The notes under the pieces were generated by a model. That model saw only the letters and a program-made list of their open reading frames with translations, ran no database searches and was not told where the DNA came from. The position numbers and the translations under genes were made by a program. Below are positions 8,956-16,280 of a DNA stretch of 64,000 nt, in pieces. This DNA is from Nitratireductor pacificus pht-3B (GTDB lineage Bacteria > Pseudomonadota > Alphaproteobacteria > Rhizobiales > Rhizobiaceae), in assembly GCF_000300335.1 (NCBI RefSeq), contig NZ_AMRM01000004.1, positions 62,001-126,000 of the forward strand, in the 5' to 3' direction. Each line of letters begins with the position of its first letter. Position 1 is the stretch's first letter.

Positions 8956-10287
8956 ATGTCGAACCGCGTAGCCTGGCACGAACTGTCGAAACTGTCCGAT
9001 GCGGAGCGCAAGACGCTGCTCACGCGCACGGAGGACGACCTCACCCATTTCCTCGAGAACGTCGCGCCGATCATCGAGGCGGTGCGTGAGGAGGGTGACG
9101 TGGCGCTGTCGCGCTTCGCCCGCCTGTTCGACAAGGCACCGGTCGATGTCGGCGAGATCGCCGCGACGGAAGCCGATTTCGACGCGGCCTTCGACAGCCT
9201 GGACCGCGAGATGATCGAGACGCTCGAATATTGCGCCGACAACATCCGCCGCTTCCACGAGGCGCAGCGTCCGCAGGAGATGTGGATGAAGGAAATCCGC
9301 CCCGGCGTTCTGGTCGGCGAGCGGGCGACGCCCGTCGACAGCGTGGCGCTCTATTCACCGCGCGGCAAGGGCACGTTTCCGTCGATGACGTTGATGACCG
9401 CGATCCCCGCGGTCGTGGCCGGCGTGCCGCTGCCCATCGTGCTCACCCCGCCCGGACCCGACGGCAAGGTCGATGCCGCCACGCTGGTCGCCGCGAGGAT
9501 TTCCGGGGTCAGGCATGTCTACAAGGCCGGCGGCGGGCAAGCCGTGGCGGCCGCCGCCTACGGCACGGCGACCGTGCCGCGCTGCGCCAGGTTCGAAGGG
9601 CCGGGCAGCCCGTGGATCGCGGCGGCGAAGCGGCTGCTGCAGGGCCAGATCGCCTCGCGCCTGCCCGCCGGCCCGACCGAGTGCATCGTTCTTGCCGACG
9701 AGACCGCCGATCCGGAGATCGCCGCGCTCGACCTGCTGATCGAGGCCGAGCATGGCAGCGACAGCTCGAACTTCCTGGTGACCTGGTCGCGCGATGTGGC
9801 CGAGAAGGCGCGCGCGGCGCTGCCGAAATTCTGGGCGGAGATGAACGCCGAGCGCGTGCGCTATTCGTCGGACGTGCTCGGGGGAACCAGCGGCGGCATC
9901 GTGCTCGCCGACACCCCGGAACAGGCCTTCGCGTTCATCAACGACTACGCTCCGGAGCACCTGCAGATCCTGTCGAAGACGCCGTTCGAGTATCTGTCGA
10001 AAGTGCGCAACGCCTCCGAGATTCTGCTCGGCGAGTATGCCCCGGGGTCGATGGCGAATTACGCGATGGGGCCGAACGCCGTGCTGCCCACGTCGGGCAT
10101 GGCGCGCGCCCACTCGCCGCTCGGCGTCCATGATTTCATGAAGACCACGTCGATCGGCCATGTGACGGCGCAGGGCTATGCCGAAATGGCGCCGCACACG
10201 CTGCGTTTCGCCCGCTACGAAGGGTTTGACGCGCATGGCAACGCCGTGACCCGGCTGCGGAACAATCACCTGACGAAGGAGGGGTAG
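8956..10287 (+). CDS. Histidinol dehydrogenase-like NAD-dependent dehydrogenase with altered active site
   Basis: 443 residues from the ATG at 8956; a GTG two codons earlier is possible. The whole length aligns with HisD. The catalytic Glu-His pair is kept (APEHLQ, Glu334-His335), as are zinc-ligand histidines His266 and His427. Compared with E. coli HisD, zinc ligand Gln259 is Glu here (Glu263), ligand Asp360 is Asn (Asn368), and substrate-contacting His367 is Ala (Ala375). This argues against histidinol as substrate and for a paralogue acting on another alcohol; the sulfopropanediol dehydrogenase HpsN is one known HisD-like example. It lies 97 bp after the transporter-GNAT operon on the same strand, so a catabolic role is likely. 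True function is not known. Confidence 0.85.
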   Translation: MSNRVAWHELSKLSDAERKTLLTRTEDDLTHFLENVAPIIEAVREEGDVALSRFARLFDKAPVDVGEIAATEADFDAAFDSLDREMIETLEYCADNIRRFHEAQRPQEMWMKEIRPGVLVGERATPVDSVALYSPRGKGTFPSMTLMTAIPAVVAGVPLPIVLTPPGPDGKVDAATLVAARISGVRHVYKAGGGQAVAAAAYGTATVPRCARFEGPGSPWIAAAKRLLQGQIASRLPAGPTECIVLADETADPEIAALDLLIEAEHGSDSSNFLVTWSRDVAEKARAALPKFWAEMNAERVRYSSDVLGGTSGGIVLADTPEQAFAFINDYAPEHLQILSKTPFEYLSKVRNASEILLGEYAPGSMANYAMGPNAVLPTSGMARAHSPLGVHDFMKTTSIGHVTAQGYAEMAPHTLRFARYEGFDAHGNAVTRLRNNHLTKEG

Positions 10288-10316
10288 GCGCGCGTCGGCG
10301 GAGTCCTCATGCGCGG

Positions 10317-11516
10317 CTACACCGTGATATCCTCCCAGCGCGAAACCGAGCGCAGCGCGCTGCAGGCCGCGGCGAGGAACGACGCACCGTACAGCCCGAT
10401 GACCACCCATAACCCGGCTTCGAGCGACACGTAGCTGCCGATGGCGCCGCCGGCGAAGGCGCCAAGAGGGCGAACGCCGTAGATCGCCGTCTGGATGACG
10501 GCGTTGATCCGGCCGAGCATGGCCGCCGGCGTCGCGAGCTGGCGAACCGTGTTCTGCGTGACCAGCCACATGGAAGGGCCGAACCCCATCAGGAAGAAGG
10601 CGGCGTGGAGCAGGGGGAGCGTCGCCCCCTCGCGGGCGATGGGAAGCATGGCGGCCGCAATCACGGAGGATCCCGGCCCGAACAGGAGGACGATGCTTGG
10701 CGGCATCGTGGCGGGCAGGCGCGCGACCACCCATGTTCCGAGGATCGCCGCAAGACCGAAGGCGGCCATGATCTGCGCGAAAATGGCCGGATCCGCGCGA
10801 TAGACCTGTACGATCACCGGCACCATGAGCACCATCAGGATAGCGAAGGCGAGATTCCAGAAGATGGCGCAAAGGGAGATCGGCCGAAGCATCTTGCTGC
10901 GCGCCACATAGGTCCCACCCTCGATCAGCCGCTTGAGAATGGAATCGGGATTGGCCGGCGGCCGATCAAAGCGCGGCAGTTTCAGCAGCACGGCAAGAGC
11001 GAGCAGAGAGAAGCCCGCAGCGGCCCAGAACGCCATGCCCGAGGTCTGCACGGAGAGCACGGCGCCGAGGCCAAGGGGCACGAAGAACGACGCGACCGAG
11101 CGCGGCAGCGACAATTGGGCATTGGCTTTCGCCAGGCCGGTCCTGTCGGTGAGCAGGGGGAGAATGGAGAGGCTCGCGAGGCCGAACAGCACGATCCCAA
11201 GCCCGGCGGTGGCGATGAACGCGCCGAACAGCGTGAGGCTGCCTGCCGGGATGGCCAGGGCAGCACCGCCGAAACCGGCCATCGACATCAGCGCCGACAG
11301 GATGACGAGGCTGCGCAGCTGGAGGCGGTCGACCAACAGACCGAACGGCAGCGACCCGACGAGATGGGCCATCGACTGGCAGGCGACGAGAACGCCGATG
11401 GCGGCGGCGGAGGCGCCGAACACGGTGGCGGCGATGATCGGAACCGCGACGAGCGCGATCTGGTCGGCGATGTTCATCCCATAAGCCGACAGGGTCAGTC
11501 TGCTGATATGTGTCAT
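10317..11516 (-). CDS. MFS transporter, probable exporter
   Basis: 399 residues with about 12 hydrophobic segments. The ATG at 11516 follows GGGAAAG. The N-terminal half carries a loop of the type GSLPFGLLVDRLQLR between helices 2 and 3, the usual MFS motif-A position. Overall the protein resembles the MFS_3/EntS-like exporters of small molecules. It sits 86 bp downstream of a TetR gene on the same strand, so it is probably its regulated efflux pump. The substrate is unknown. Confidence 0.87.
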   Translation of the reverse strand: MTHISRLTLSAYGMNIADQIALVAVPIIAATVFGASAAAIGVLVACQSMAHLVGSLPFGLLVDRLQLRSLVILSALMSMAGFGGAALAIPAGSLTLFGAFIATAGLGIVLFGLASLSILPLLTDRTGLAKANAQLSLPRSVASFFVPLGLGAVLSVQTSGMAFWAAAGFSLLALAVLLKLPRFDRPPANPDSILKRLIEGGTYVARSKMLRPISLCAIFWNLAFAILMVLMVPVIVQVYRADPAIFAQIMAAFGLAAILGTWVVARLPATMPPSIVLLFGPGSSVIAAAMLPIAREGATLPLLHAAFFLMGFGPSMWLVTQNTVRQLATPAAMLGRINAVIQTAIYGVRPLGAFAGGAIGSYVSLEAGLWVVIGLYGASFLAAACSALRSVSRWEDITV

Positions 11517-11602
11517 CTGGGCTTTCCCGGCGAAACAGCGCGCATCCTAGGAAGCATGGCGGCCGAAACCACCCGTTTCCTGCCGGCAAGCCGCAAAACC
11601 CG

Positions 11603-12196
11603 TCAGGAGGGTCCCGGCTCTCGCATTGCCGCCCGCACCAGCCCTGCCGCCGCTTCGCCGGCGGCCTCCATATAGCGCGGATCCCGGTGCAGCAGGACGA
11701 GGGCGAACGAACCCTCCAGCAGGAGCATGACATGTCGTGCAAGTGCGGCCGGCTCGCCGGCGAGGCCCGCCTGTGCAAATGCGTCCGCAAGCCAGTCTTC
11801 CACGGCTTTCTTGTGACGGCGCGCCACCTGGACCGCCGGATGGCCGGGCAAGCTCGCCAGCTCCGCCGTCGTGCGCAGGAAACCGCAGCCTTTCCATTTC
11901 CGGTGGCTGGCCGAGCGCGCGAGATTGGCGAAGACCGCGCGAACCCGGTCTGCGGCGTCGCCCTCCGCTTCCGCGAACCAGCGCCTGAACAGGGCGAGGC
12001 TCGGCTGGTCGCGCCCATCCAGATAGGCGGCGACCAGATCGTCCTTGCTCGCGAAATGGTAATAGAGCGTTCGCTTGGTGACGCCGGCCTTTTCGGCGAC
12101 GGCGTCGACGCTCACGCGCCTCACGCCCTCGCCGTAGAACAGCGCGGCGGCTGCCGAGACGATGCGATCGCGCGTGGTGCTTGCGGCTCTGGTCAT
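11603..12196 (-). CDS. TetR-family transcriptional regulator
   Basis: 197 residues from the ATG at 12196. A GGAGG lies only one base upstream, an unusually short spacing, but no better in-frame start exists. The N-terminal helix-turn-helix is residues about 25-48 (VDAVAEKAGVTKRTLYYHF), followed by the typical ASKDDLVAAYL. The C-terminal ligand domain is of TetR_C type with the segment GCGFLRTTAELA. The palindrome at 12204-12227 lies just upstream of its start and between it and a divergent enoyl-CoA hydratase gene, so it probably represses itself, the downstream exporter and the divergent pair. Confidence 0.9.
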   Translation of the reverse strand: MTRAASTTRDRIVSAAAALFYGEGVRRVSVDAVAEKAGVTKRTLYYHFASKDDLVAAYLDGRDQPSLALFRRWFAEAEGDAADRVRAVFANLARSASHRKWKGCGFLRTTAELASLPGHPAVQVARRHKKAVEDWLADAFAQAGLAGEPAALARHVMLLLEGSFALVLLHRDPRYMEAAGEAAAGLVRAAMREPGPS

Positions 12197-12203
12197 TCCT
12201 CCA

Positions 12204-12227
12204 TGTATACCGACTAGTGTATATACA
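12204..12227. promoter_or_regulatory. Palindromic operator, probably for the adjacent TetR regulator
   Basis: A 24-bp dyad with outer arms TGTATA/TATACA and centre ACTAGT; 18 of 24 positions are symmetric. It sits between the divergent TetR gene (start at 12196) and the enoyl-CoA hydratase gene (start at 12279). Size, symmetry and position are typical of TetR-family operators. No promoter hexamers were assigned. Confidence 0.75.
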
Positions 12228-12278
12228 CAATGGCCGGGACCCGCCATCCTTCGACCCGAGCAACGAAAGGACAAGGAT

Positions 12279-13118
12279 GTGACCGATCTCGTACTTTGCC
12301 ACCGCGAGCGGGCCGGCGCCGTCGTGGTTCTGACCCTGAACCGGCCCGGGAAGCTGAATGCCCTGAACTATGCGCTGATCGACCGCCTGACGGCGCGTCT
12401 TGACGCTCTGGAGACCGACGGGACCGCTCGGGTCATCATTCTTACCGGGGCCGGCGAACGCGCCTTTTCCGCGGGCGGCGACATCCATGAGTTCTCGCGG
12501 AGCGTGGCGCGGGGTCCGGAGACCGCCCTGCGCGATTTCGTGGGCCGCGGGCAGGGCTTGACGGCAAGGCTGGAAGCCTACCGGAAGCCGGTCATCGCCG
12601 CCGTGAACGGTCTCGCCTTCGGCGGCGGCTGCGAGATCACGGAGGCCGTGCCGCTGGCGATCGCCAGCGAGCGCGCCCTGTTCGCCAAGCCGGAGATCAA
12701 CCTGGGCATGCCGCCCACCTTTGGCGGCACGCAGCGGCTGCCGCGCCTCGCCGGACGCAAGCGCGCCCTCGAGATGCTCCTGACCGGTGACGCGTTCTCG
12801 CCGCAGCGGGCGCATGAGATCGGGCTGGTCAACCAGGTGGTGCCGCATGGCGATCTGATCGCCGCGTCTCTCGATCTCGCCGACCGCATCATGCGTCATT
12901 CCTCGCTCGCCGCGGGCGCCATCCTCACTGCCGTCACGCGCGGCGTCAACATGAGCATCACGGAAGGCCTCGCGGTCGAGGGGGAACAGTTCGCCCGCAT
13001 GGTGCCGACGCCGGACCTGCGCGAGGGGCTGGACGCATGGATTGCCCGGCGCAGACCGAACTATTCCCATGCATGGACCGGCGGGTCGGCCGCTGCCGCG
13101 GAGGTGCAGGATGCCTGA
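12279..13118 (+). CDS. Enoyl-CoA hydratase/isomerase family protein
   Basis: 279 residues. The start is the GTG at 12279 behind AAAGGA; the ATG two bases earlier is followed at once by a stop. It has the crotonase fold with the oxyanion-hole segments FSAGGDIHEF and FGGGCEI. Both glutamates needed for hydration in crotonase are in place (KPEINLG and ALEMLLTGD), so hydratase activity is plausible. It would act on a short- or medium-chain enoyl-CoA in the cytoplasm. It is divergent from the TetR-MFS pair and overlaps the next gene by 8 bases. The precise substrate is unknown. Confidence 0.9.
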   Translation: MTDLVLCHRERAGAVVVLTLNRPGKLNALNYALIDRLTARLDALETDGTARVIILTGAGERAFSAGGDIHEFSRSVARGPETALRDFVGRGQGLTARLEAYRKPVIAAVNGLAFGGGCEITEAVPLAIASERALFAKPEINLGMPPTFGGTQRLPRLAGRKRALEMLLTGDAFSPQRAHEIGLVNQVVPHGDLIAASLDLADRIMRHSSLAAGAILTAVTRGVNMSITEGLAVEGEQFARMVPTPDLREGLDAWIARRRPNYSHAWTGGSAAAAEVQDA

Positions 13119-13566
13119 CGCCTACACCACCTTCTCGAAGGAGACCTTCGCCGCCTTTCGCGCCGACGGGCGCGCCGGTCCTGTCCACATGCTCAACCTG
13201 ATCAGACTCCACCCGCAGGCACGCTATCCCGATGGGCGGACGGTCAGCGGCCAGGAGGCCTACGAAGCCTACGGGCGCCTGAGCGCGCGGGCCTTCGCCC
13301 GGGCGGGTGGCCGCATCTGCTGGCGCGGCAGGTTCGAACTGTCGATGATCGGCCCCGCCGACGAGACCTGGGACATCTGCTTCATCGCGGGATATCCGAG
13401 CCCCGAGGCCTTCACCGAGATGCTGTGCGACCCGGGCTACCGGGAGGCGATGGCGCACCGGCAGGCCGCCGTCGCCGACAGCCGCCTGATCCGCTTCGGC
13501 GTCCTGTCGAACGGGGTGCGGTTCGACCAGGTCGATAGCATTTTGCAGTCAGGTGGAAGCACCTGA
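13111..13566 (+). CDS. DUF1330-family protein
   Basis: 151 residues. The start ATG overlaps the end of the enoyl-CoA hydratase gene, so it belongs to the same operon. It has the ferredoxin-like alpha/beta pattern of DUF1330 (VHMLNLIRLHPQ, then FIAGYPSPEAFTEMLCDPGYREAMAHRQAAVADSRLI). The family function is unknown. The last codons (QSGGST and the stop) lie inside a dispersed palindromic repeat (13541-13638), so the repeat seems to have replaced the original C-terminus. Confidence 0.8.
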   Translation: MPDAYTTFSKETFAAFRADGRAGPVHMLNLIRLHPQARYPDGRTVSGQEAYEAYGRLSARAFARAGGRICWRGRFELSMIGPADETWDICFIAGYPSPEAFTEMLCDPGYREAMAHRQAAVADSRLIRFGVLSNGVRFDQVDSILQSGGST

Positions 13567-13638
13567 TGGCCCGCATAAACGCGGTACAATAAGGAGATAG
13601 GTCCGTTCAGCGTTCCTGTGAAACCTTGAGCGGGCCTA
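13541..13638 (+). repeat. Dispersed palindromic repeat R1, copy A
   Basis: Two-part element. A first hairpin has stem CAGGTG/CACCTG and is followed by CCGCATAAACGCGG; a second, weaker dyad runs from GGTCCG to CGGGCC and ends in CTAGA. Copies with the same order occur at 34297-34396 (reversed) and 46514-46610, with a degenerate partial copy at 36889-36935. This copy fills the space between two convergent genes and carries the stop codons of both (TGA at 13564-13566; TAG on the minus strand at 13636-13638). Confidence 0.85.
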
Positions 13639-14046
13639 GAACAAGGTGCGCAGATAGGCGGCGGCTTCGTCGGAGAGGCCGACGATCTTGTCGGTCGCCT
13701 GCCGGTAGAACTTGAAGTTGAGCTCGGTTTCCGGTCGGCCGTCCTGCCAGTCCATGAACGGCTTCAGCTCGCGCCGCCCGAGCGCCTTTTCCGCCCGCGC
13801 CGTGCAGCGCACGGAGATGCTGACCCGGGGCGTCTGGCGGGCGACGGAGGGCAGTCTGGCGACCGCTTCCGCGGCGATGACCACGCCGCATGCAACGAGG
13901 CCCGGTCCGCCTTCGTTCTCGCTGGCGAAGAGGAAGATCTCGTCGCCTTCGGCAATGTGCTTTCCGCCATACATCGTCTTCTGCGCGGTGAAGGTCAGTA
14001 CAGGCGCCGACGGATCCGGAATGTCGGCCTTGATTGCGAAAGTCAC
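13636..14046 (-). CDS. Uncharacterised protein in the znuCB-zur operon
   Basis: 136 residues. The start is the GTG at 14046 behind AGGAG with 7-base spacing, 2 bases after the zur stop, so it is almost certainly co-transcribed with znuC-znuB-zur. I do not recognise the family. The strand pattern around MYGGKHIAEGDEIFLFASENE followed by GPGLVACGVVIAAEA recalls PUA/EVE-like small beta domains, which often bind modified bases or RNA; that is only a resemblance. There is no signal peptide, membrane segment or cysteine/histidine cluster, so it is not an obvious zinc carrier. Its stop lies inside repeat R1 copy A. Confidence 0.72.
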   Translation of the reverse strand: MTFAIKADIPDPSAPVLTFTAQKTMYGGKHIAEGDEIFLFASENEGGPGLVACGVVIAAEAVARLPSVARQTPRVSISVRCTARAEKALGRRELKPFMDWQDGRPETELNFKFYRQATDKIVGLSDEAAAYLRTLF

Positions 14047-14048
14047 GG

Positions 14049-14444
14049 TCAGCTCCTGTCGGTGCAGCCGCCGCAATCGCCCCTGATCTCGATGGTCGTC
14101 TTGGCTGCCCTGAACCTGTGGGAGGTCGCCCAGCCGTCCAGCCGTTCCTTGACGACGTCGTCGGAGAATTCCTCGACCTTGCCGCAGCCATCGCAGATCG
14201 CGAAGGCGATCAGTTCCTGCTCGTGGCAGTGCGGATGCGCGCAGGCGACGAAGGCGTTGAGGCTCTCCAGCCTATGGACCAGCCCCATCTCCAACAGCTT
14301 GTCGAGCGCGCGGTAGACCTGCAGCGGCGCGCGCAGCCCGTCGTCGCGCAACCGGTCGAGGATCGTATAGGCGCTGAGTGGCCCCTCGGCGCCCGACAGG
14401 GTCTTCATCACCAGGTTCTGGTTGCGGGTGAGATCGGCGGTCAT
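14049..14444 (-). CDS. zur: Fur-family zinc uptake regulator Zur
   Basis: 131 residues. The ATG at 14444 overlaps the znuB stop (ATGA). It has a winged-helix N-terminus (LSAYTILDRL...LQVYRALDKLLEMGLVHRLES) and metal sites typical of Zur: CAHPHCHE, the CDGC pair near residue 89, and the C-terminal CGGC pair. With zinc bound it should repress znuABC by binding the palindrome at 16152-16167. It is the third gene of znuC-znuB-zur and so would be autoregulated. Context makes Zur far more likely than Fur, Mur or Irr. Confidence 0.93.
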   Translation of the reverse strand: MTADLTRNQNLVMKTLSGAEGPLSAYTILDRLRDDGLRAPLQVYRALDKLLEMGLVHRLESLNAFVACAHPHCHEQELIAFAICDGCGKVEEFSDDVVKERLDGWATSHRFRAAKTTIEIRGDCGGCTDRS

Positions 14445-15268
14445 GACCGTTCCTCCGTTGGCGGGGCGGTTTCCCCGTGCCGGGGCAGGGGAAGGCGAAC
14501 AAGGCTGAGGACGAAAAGAGCCAGCGCCGCCACGACGATGGACGGGCCGGAGGGCGTGTCGAAGCGGAGCGACCCCCCCAGGCCGGCGACCACCGAAGCG
14601 GCTCCGATCGCGCCGGCAAGAACGGCCATCATTTCCGGCCCGTTTGCGAAGCGCCGTGCCGTGGCCGCCGGGATGATCAGCAGGGCGGTGATCAGCAGGA
14701 TGCCGACGATCTTCATCGCGATGGCGATCACCGCAGCCATCAGCAGCATGAAGATGAGGCGCGAGCGTTCCGGGTTCAGGCCTTCCGCCCGGGCGATGTC
14801 GGCATTGACCGTGGCGGCCAGGAGCGGGCGCCAGAGCAGCACGAGCAGCGCCAGAACGGCAGCGCCGCCGCCGTAGACGATGGCGATGTCGAGCCGCGAG
14901 ACGGCGAGGATGTCGCCGAACAGGAAGCCCATCAGGTCGACCCGCACCCAGGTCATGAACGCCACCATGACGAGGCCGAGCGCCAGCGTCGAGTGCGACA
15001 GAATGCCGAGCAGGGCGTCGGTGGACAGCGCGCCGCGCCGCTCCAGGACGAGCAGCGCGAGCGACGCCAGGGCGGCGACGAGGAACACGCCGATCATCAG
15101 GTTGATCTCGAGCACCAGCGCCAGCGCGACCCCGAGCAGCGCCGAGTGCGCCATCGTATCGCCGAAATAGGCCATGCGCCGCCAGACGACGAAGCAGCCG
15201 AGCGGCCCCGTGACCAGCGCCAGGCCGACGCCGGCCAGAAGGGCGCGGATGAAGAAGTCATCGAGCAT
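14441..15268 (-). CDS. znuB: Zinc ABC transporter permease ZnuB
   Basis: 275 residues, almost entirely hydrophobic (about eight membrane segments). It is an ABC-3 family permease with the conserved WRRMAYFGDTMAHSALLGVALA region near residues 29-50 and the ALLIIPAATAR segment near 195-205. It forms the inner-membrane zinc channel with ZnuC as ATPase and ZnuA as periplasmic binding protein. It overlaps znuC by 11 bases and zur by 4 bases, so the three genes form a tightly coupled operon under Zur. Confidence 0.94.
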   Translation of the reverse strand: MLDDFFIRALLAGVGLALVTGPLGCFVVWRRMAYFGDTMAHSALLGVALALVLEINLMIGVFLVAALASLALLVLERRGALSTDALLGILSHSTLALGLVMVAFMTWVRVDLMGFLFGDILAVSRLDIAIVYGGGAAVLALLVLLWRPLLAATVNADIARAEGLNPERSRLIFMLLMAAVIAIAMKIVGILLITALLIIPAATARRFANGPEMMAVLAGAIGAASVVAGLGGSLRFDTPSGPSIVVAALALFVLSLVRLPLPRHGETAPPTEERS

Positions 15269-16118
15269 CGGGCTCTCCCGTCACGGCGTCGTGGGAATGG
15301 TGGTGGTGCCCGTCCTCGGCATGGCAGTGCTCCGTGATGGAGCCGTCGGCGTGCTGCACCCGTCCATCGGCCAGATGGGTGTGGTCGTGATGGTGCCGAT
15401 AGAGCGCCAGCGCCTCGGCGGCGCGCGCGCCGAACAGCTTCCGGTACTCCGGGCTGCCCATCACGCTCTGCGGTTCGCCGCGGCAACAGACATGGCCGTT
15501 CAGGCAGATCACGGTATCGGTGTCGGCCATGACGATGTGCAGGTCGTGCGAGATCATCAGAATGCCGCAGCCCGTGCGGTCGCGAATGTCGCGGATCAGT
15601 TCGTAAAGCGCCACCTCGCCGGTGAAGTCGACGCCCTGCACCGGCTCATCTAGGACCAGCAGATCCGGTTCGCGCAGCAGCGCGCGGGCGAGCAGTGCCC
15701 GCTGGAACTCGCCGCCGGAAAGGCCCTGTACCTGCCGGTCGGCGAGATGCGCCACGCCGGCGGCTTCGAGGGCGGCGCGCATGGCCGCCGGCTCTGCCGG
15801 GCCGGTCAGCGTCATCAGCCGCGCCACGCTGAGCGGCAGCGTCCAGTCGAGCGCCACCTTCTGCGGCACGTAGCCGACCCTGAGGCGCGGCGCGCGATGG
15901 ACATGCCCCTCATCCGGCCTGATGACGCCGATTGCCGTCTTGGCGGTGGTGCTCTTGCCCGAACCGTTCGGGCCGATCAGCGTCACGATCTCGCCGCGCC
16001 GGACGGAGAGATCGACCCCGCGCACCAGCCAGCGCCCGGCGCGGAAAACGCCGGCATTGTGCATCTCGACAAGCGGCGTGGTGGTTCGGGAAGAGGAGTG
16101 AGCGTGATTTTCAGGCAT
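15258..16118 (-). CDS. znuC: Zinc ABC transporter ATP-binding protein ZnuC with His-rich tail
   Basis: 286 residues from the ATG at 16118. An upstream in-frame GTG at 16151 would place the start next to the Zur palindrome and has no ribosome site. It has Walker A GPNGSGKST, signature LSGGEFQR, Walker B LLVLDEPVQGVD and H-loop ISHDLH. After about residue 235 there is a His/Asp-rich tail (HHHDHTH, HCHAEDGHHHHSH) on the cytoplasmic side, which probably binds zinc. It energises ZnuB and is the first gene of the znuC-znuB-zur operon, divergent from znuA. Confidence 0.94.
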   Translation of the reverse strand: MPENHAHSSSRTTTPLVEMHNAGVFRAGRWLVRGVDLSVRRGEIVTLIGPNGSGKSTTAKTAIGVIRPDEGHVHRAPRLRVGYVPQKVALDWTLPLSVARLMTLTGPAEPAAMRAALEAAGVAHLADRQVQGLSGGEFQRALLARALLREPDLLVLDEPVQGVDFTGEVALYELIRDIRDRTGCGILMISHDLHIVMADTDTVICLNGHVCCRGEPQSVMGSPEYRKLFGARAAEALALYRHHHDHTHLADGRVQHADGSITEHCHAEDGHHHHSHDAVTGEPDAR

Positions 16119-16151
16119 CTGATTTTTCCAGCTTGCCAACGCATATGGCAC

Positions 16152-16167
16152 ACGTTATAGCATAACG
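16152..16167. promoter_or_regulatory. Probable Zur box between znuA and znuCB-zur
   Basis: Contains the perfect dyad CGTTAT-AGC-ATAACG (16153-16167), in an AT-rich stretch between the divergent zinc uptake operons. A second, less regular stretch with GTCATAAC at 16181-16188 may be another half site. The sequence matches the GTTAT/ATAAC type of Zur site known in rhizobia and Brucella. Its position would let one bound Zur repress both operons. Confidence 0.82.
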
Positions 16168-16280
16168 CAATTGATGTAATGTCATAACATATAATGCGTT
16201 GGCGCCGGCCTGGCAACGACCGGGCCGGCGCCAGTCGCGCCCCGCCTGTCCTGCGTGTTCGCAACAAGAGGAAATCAACG

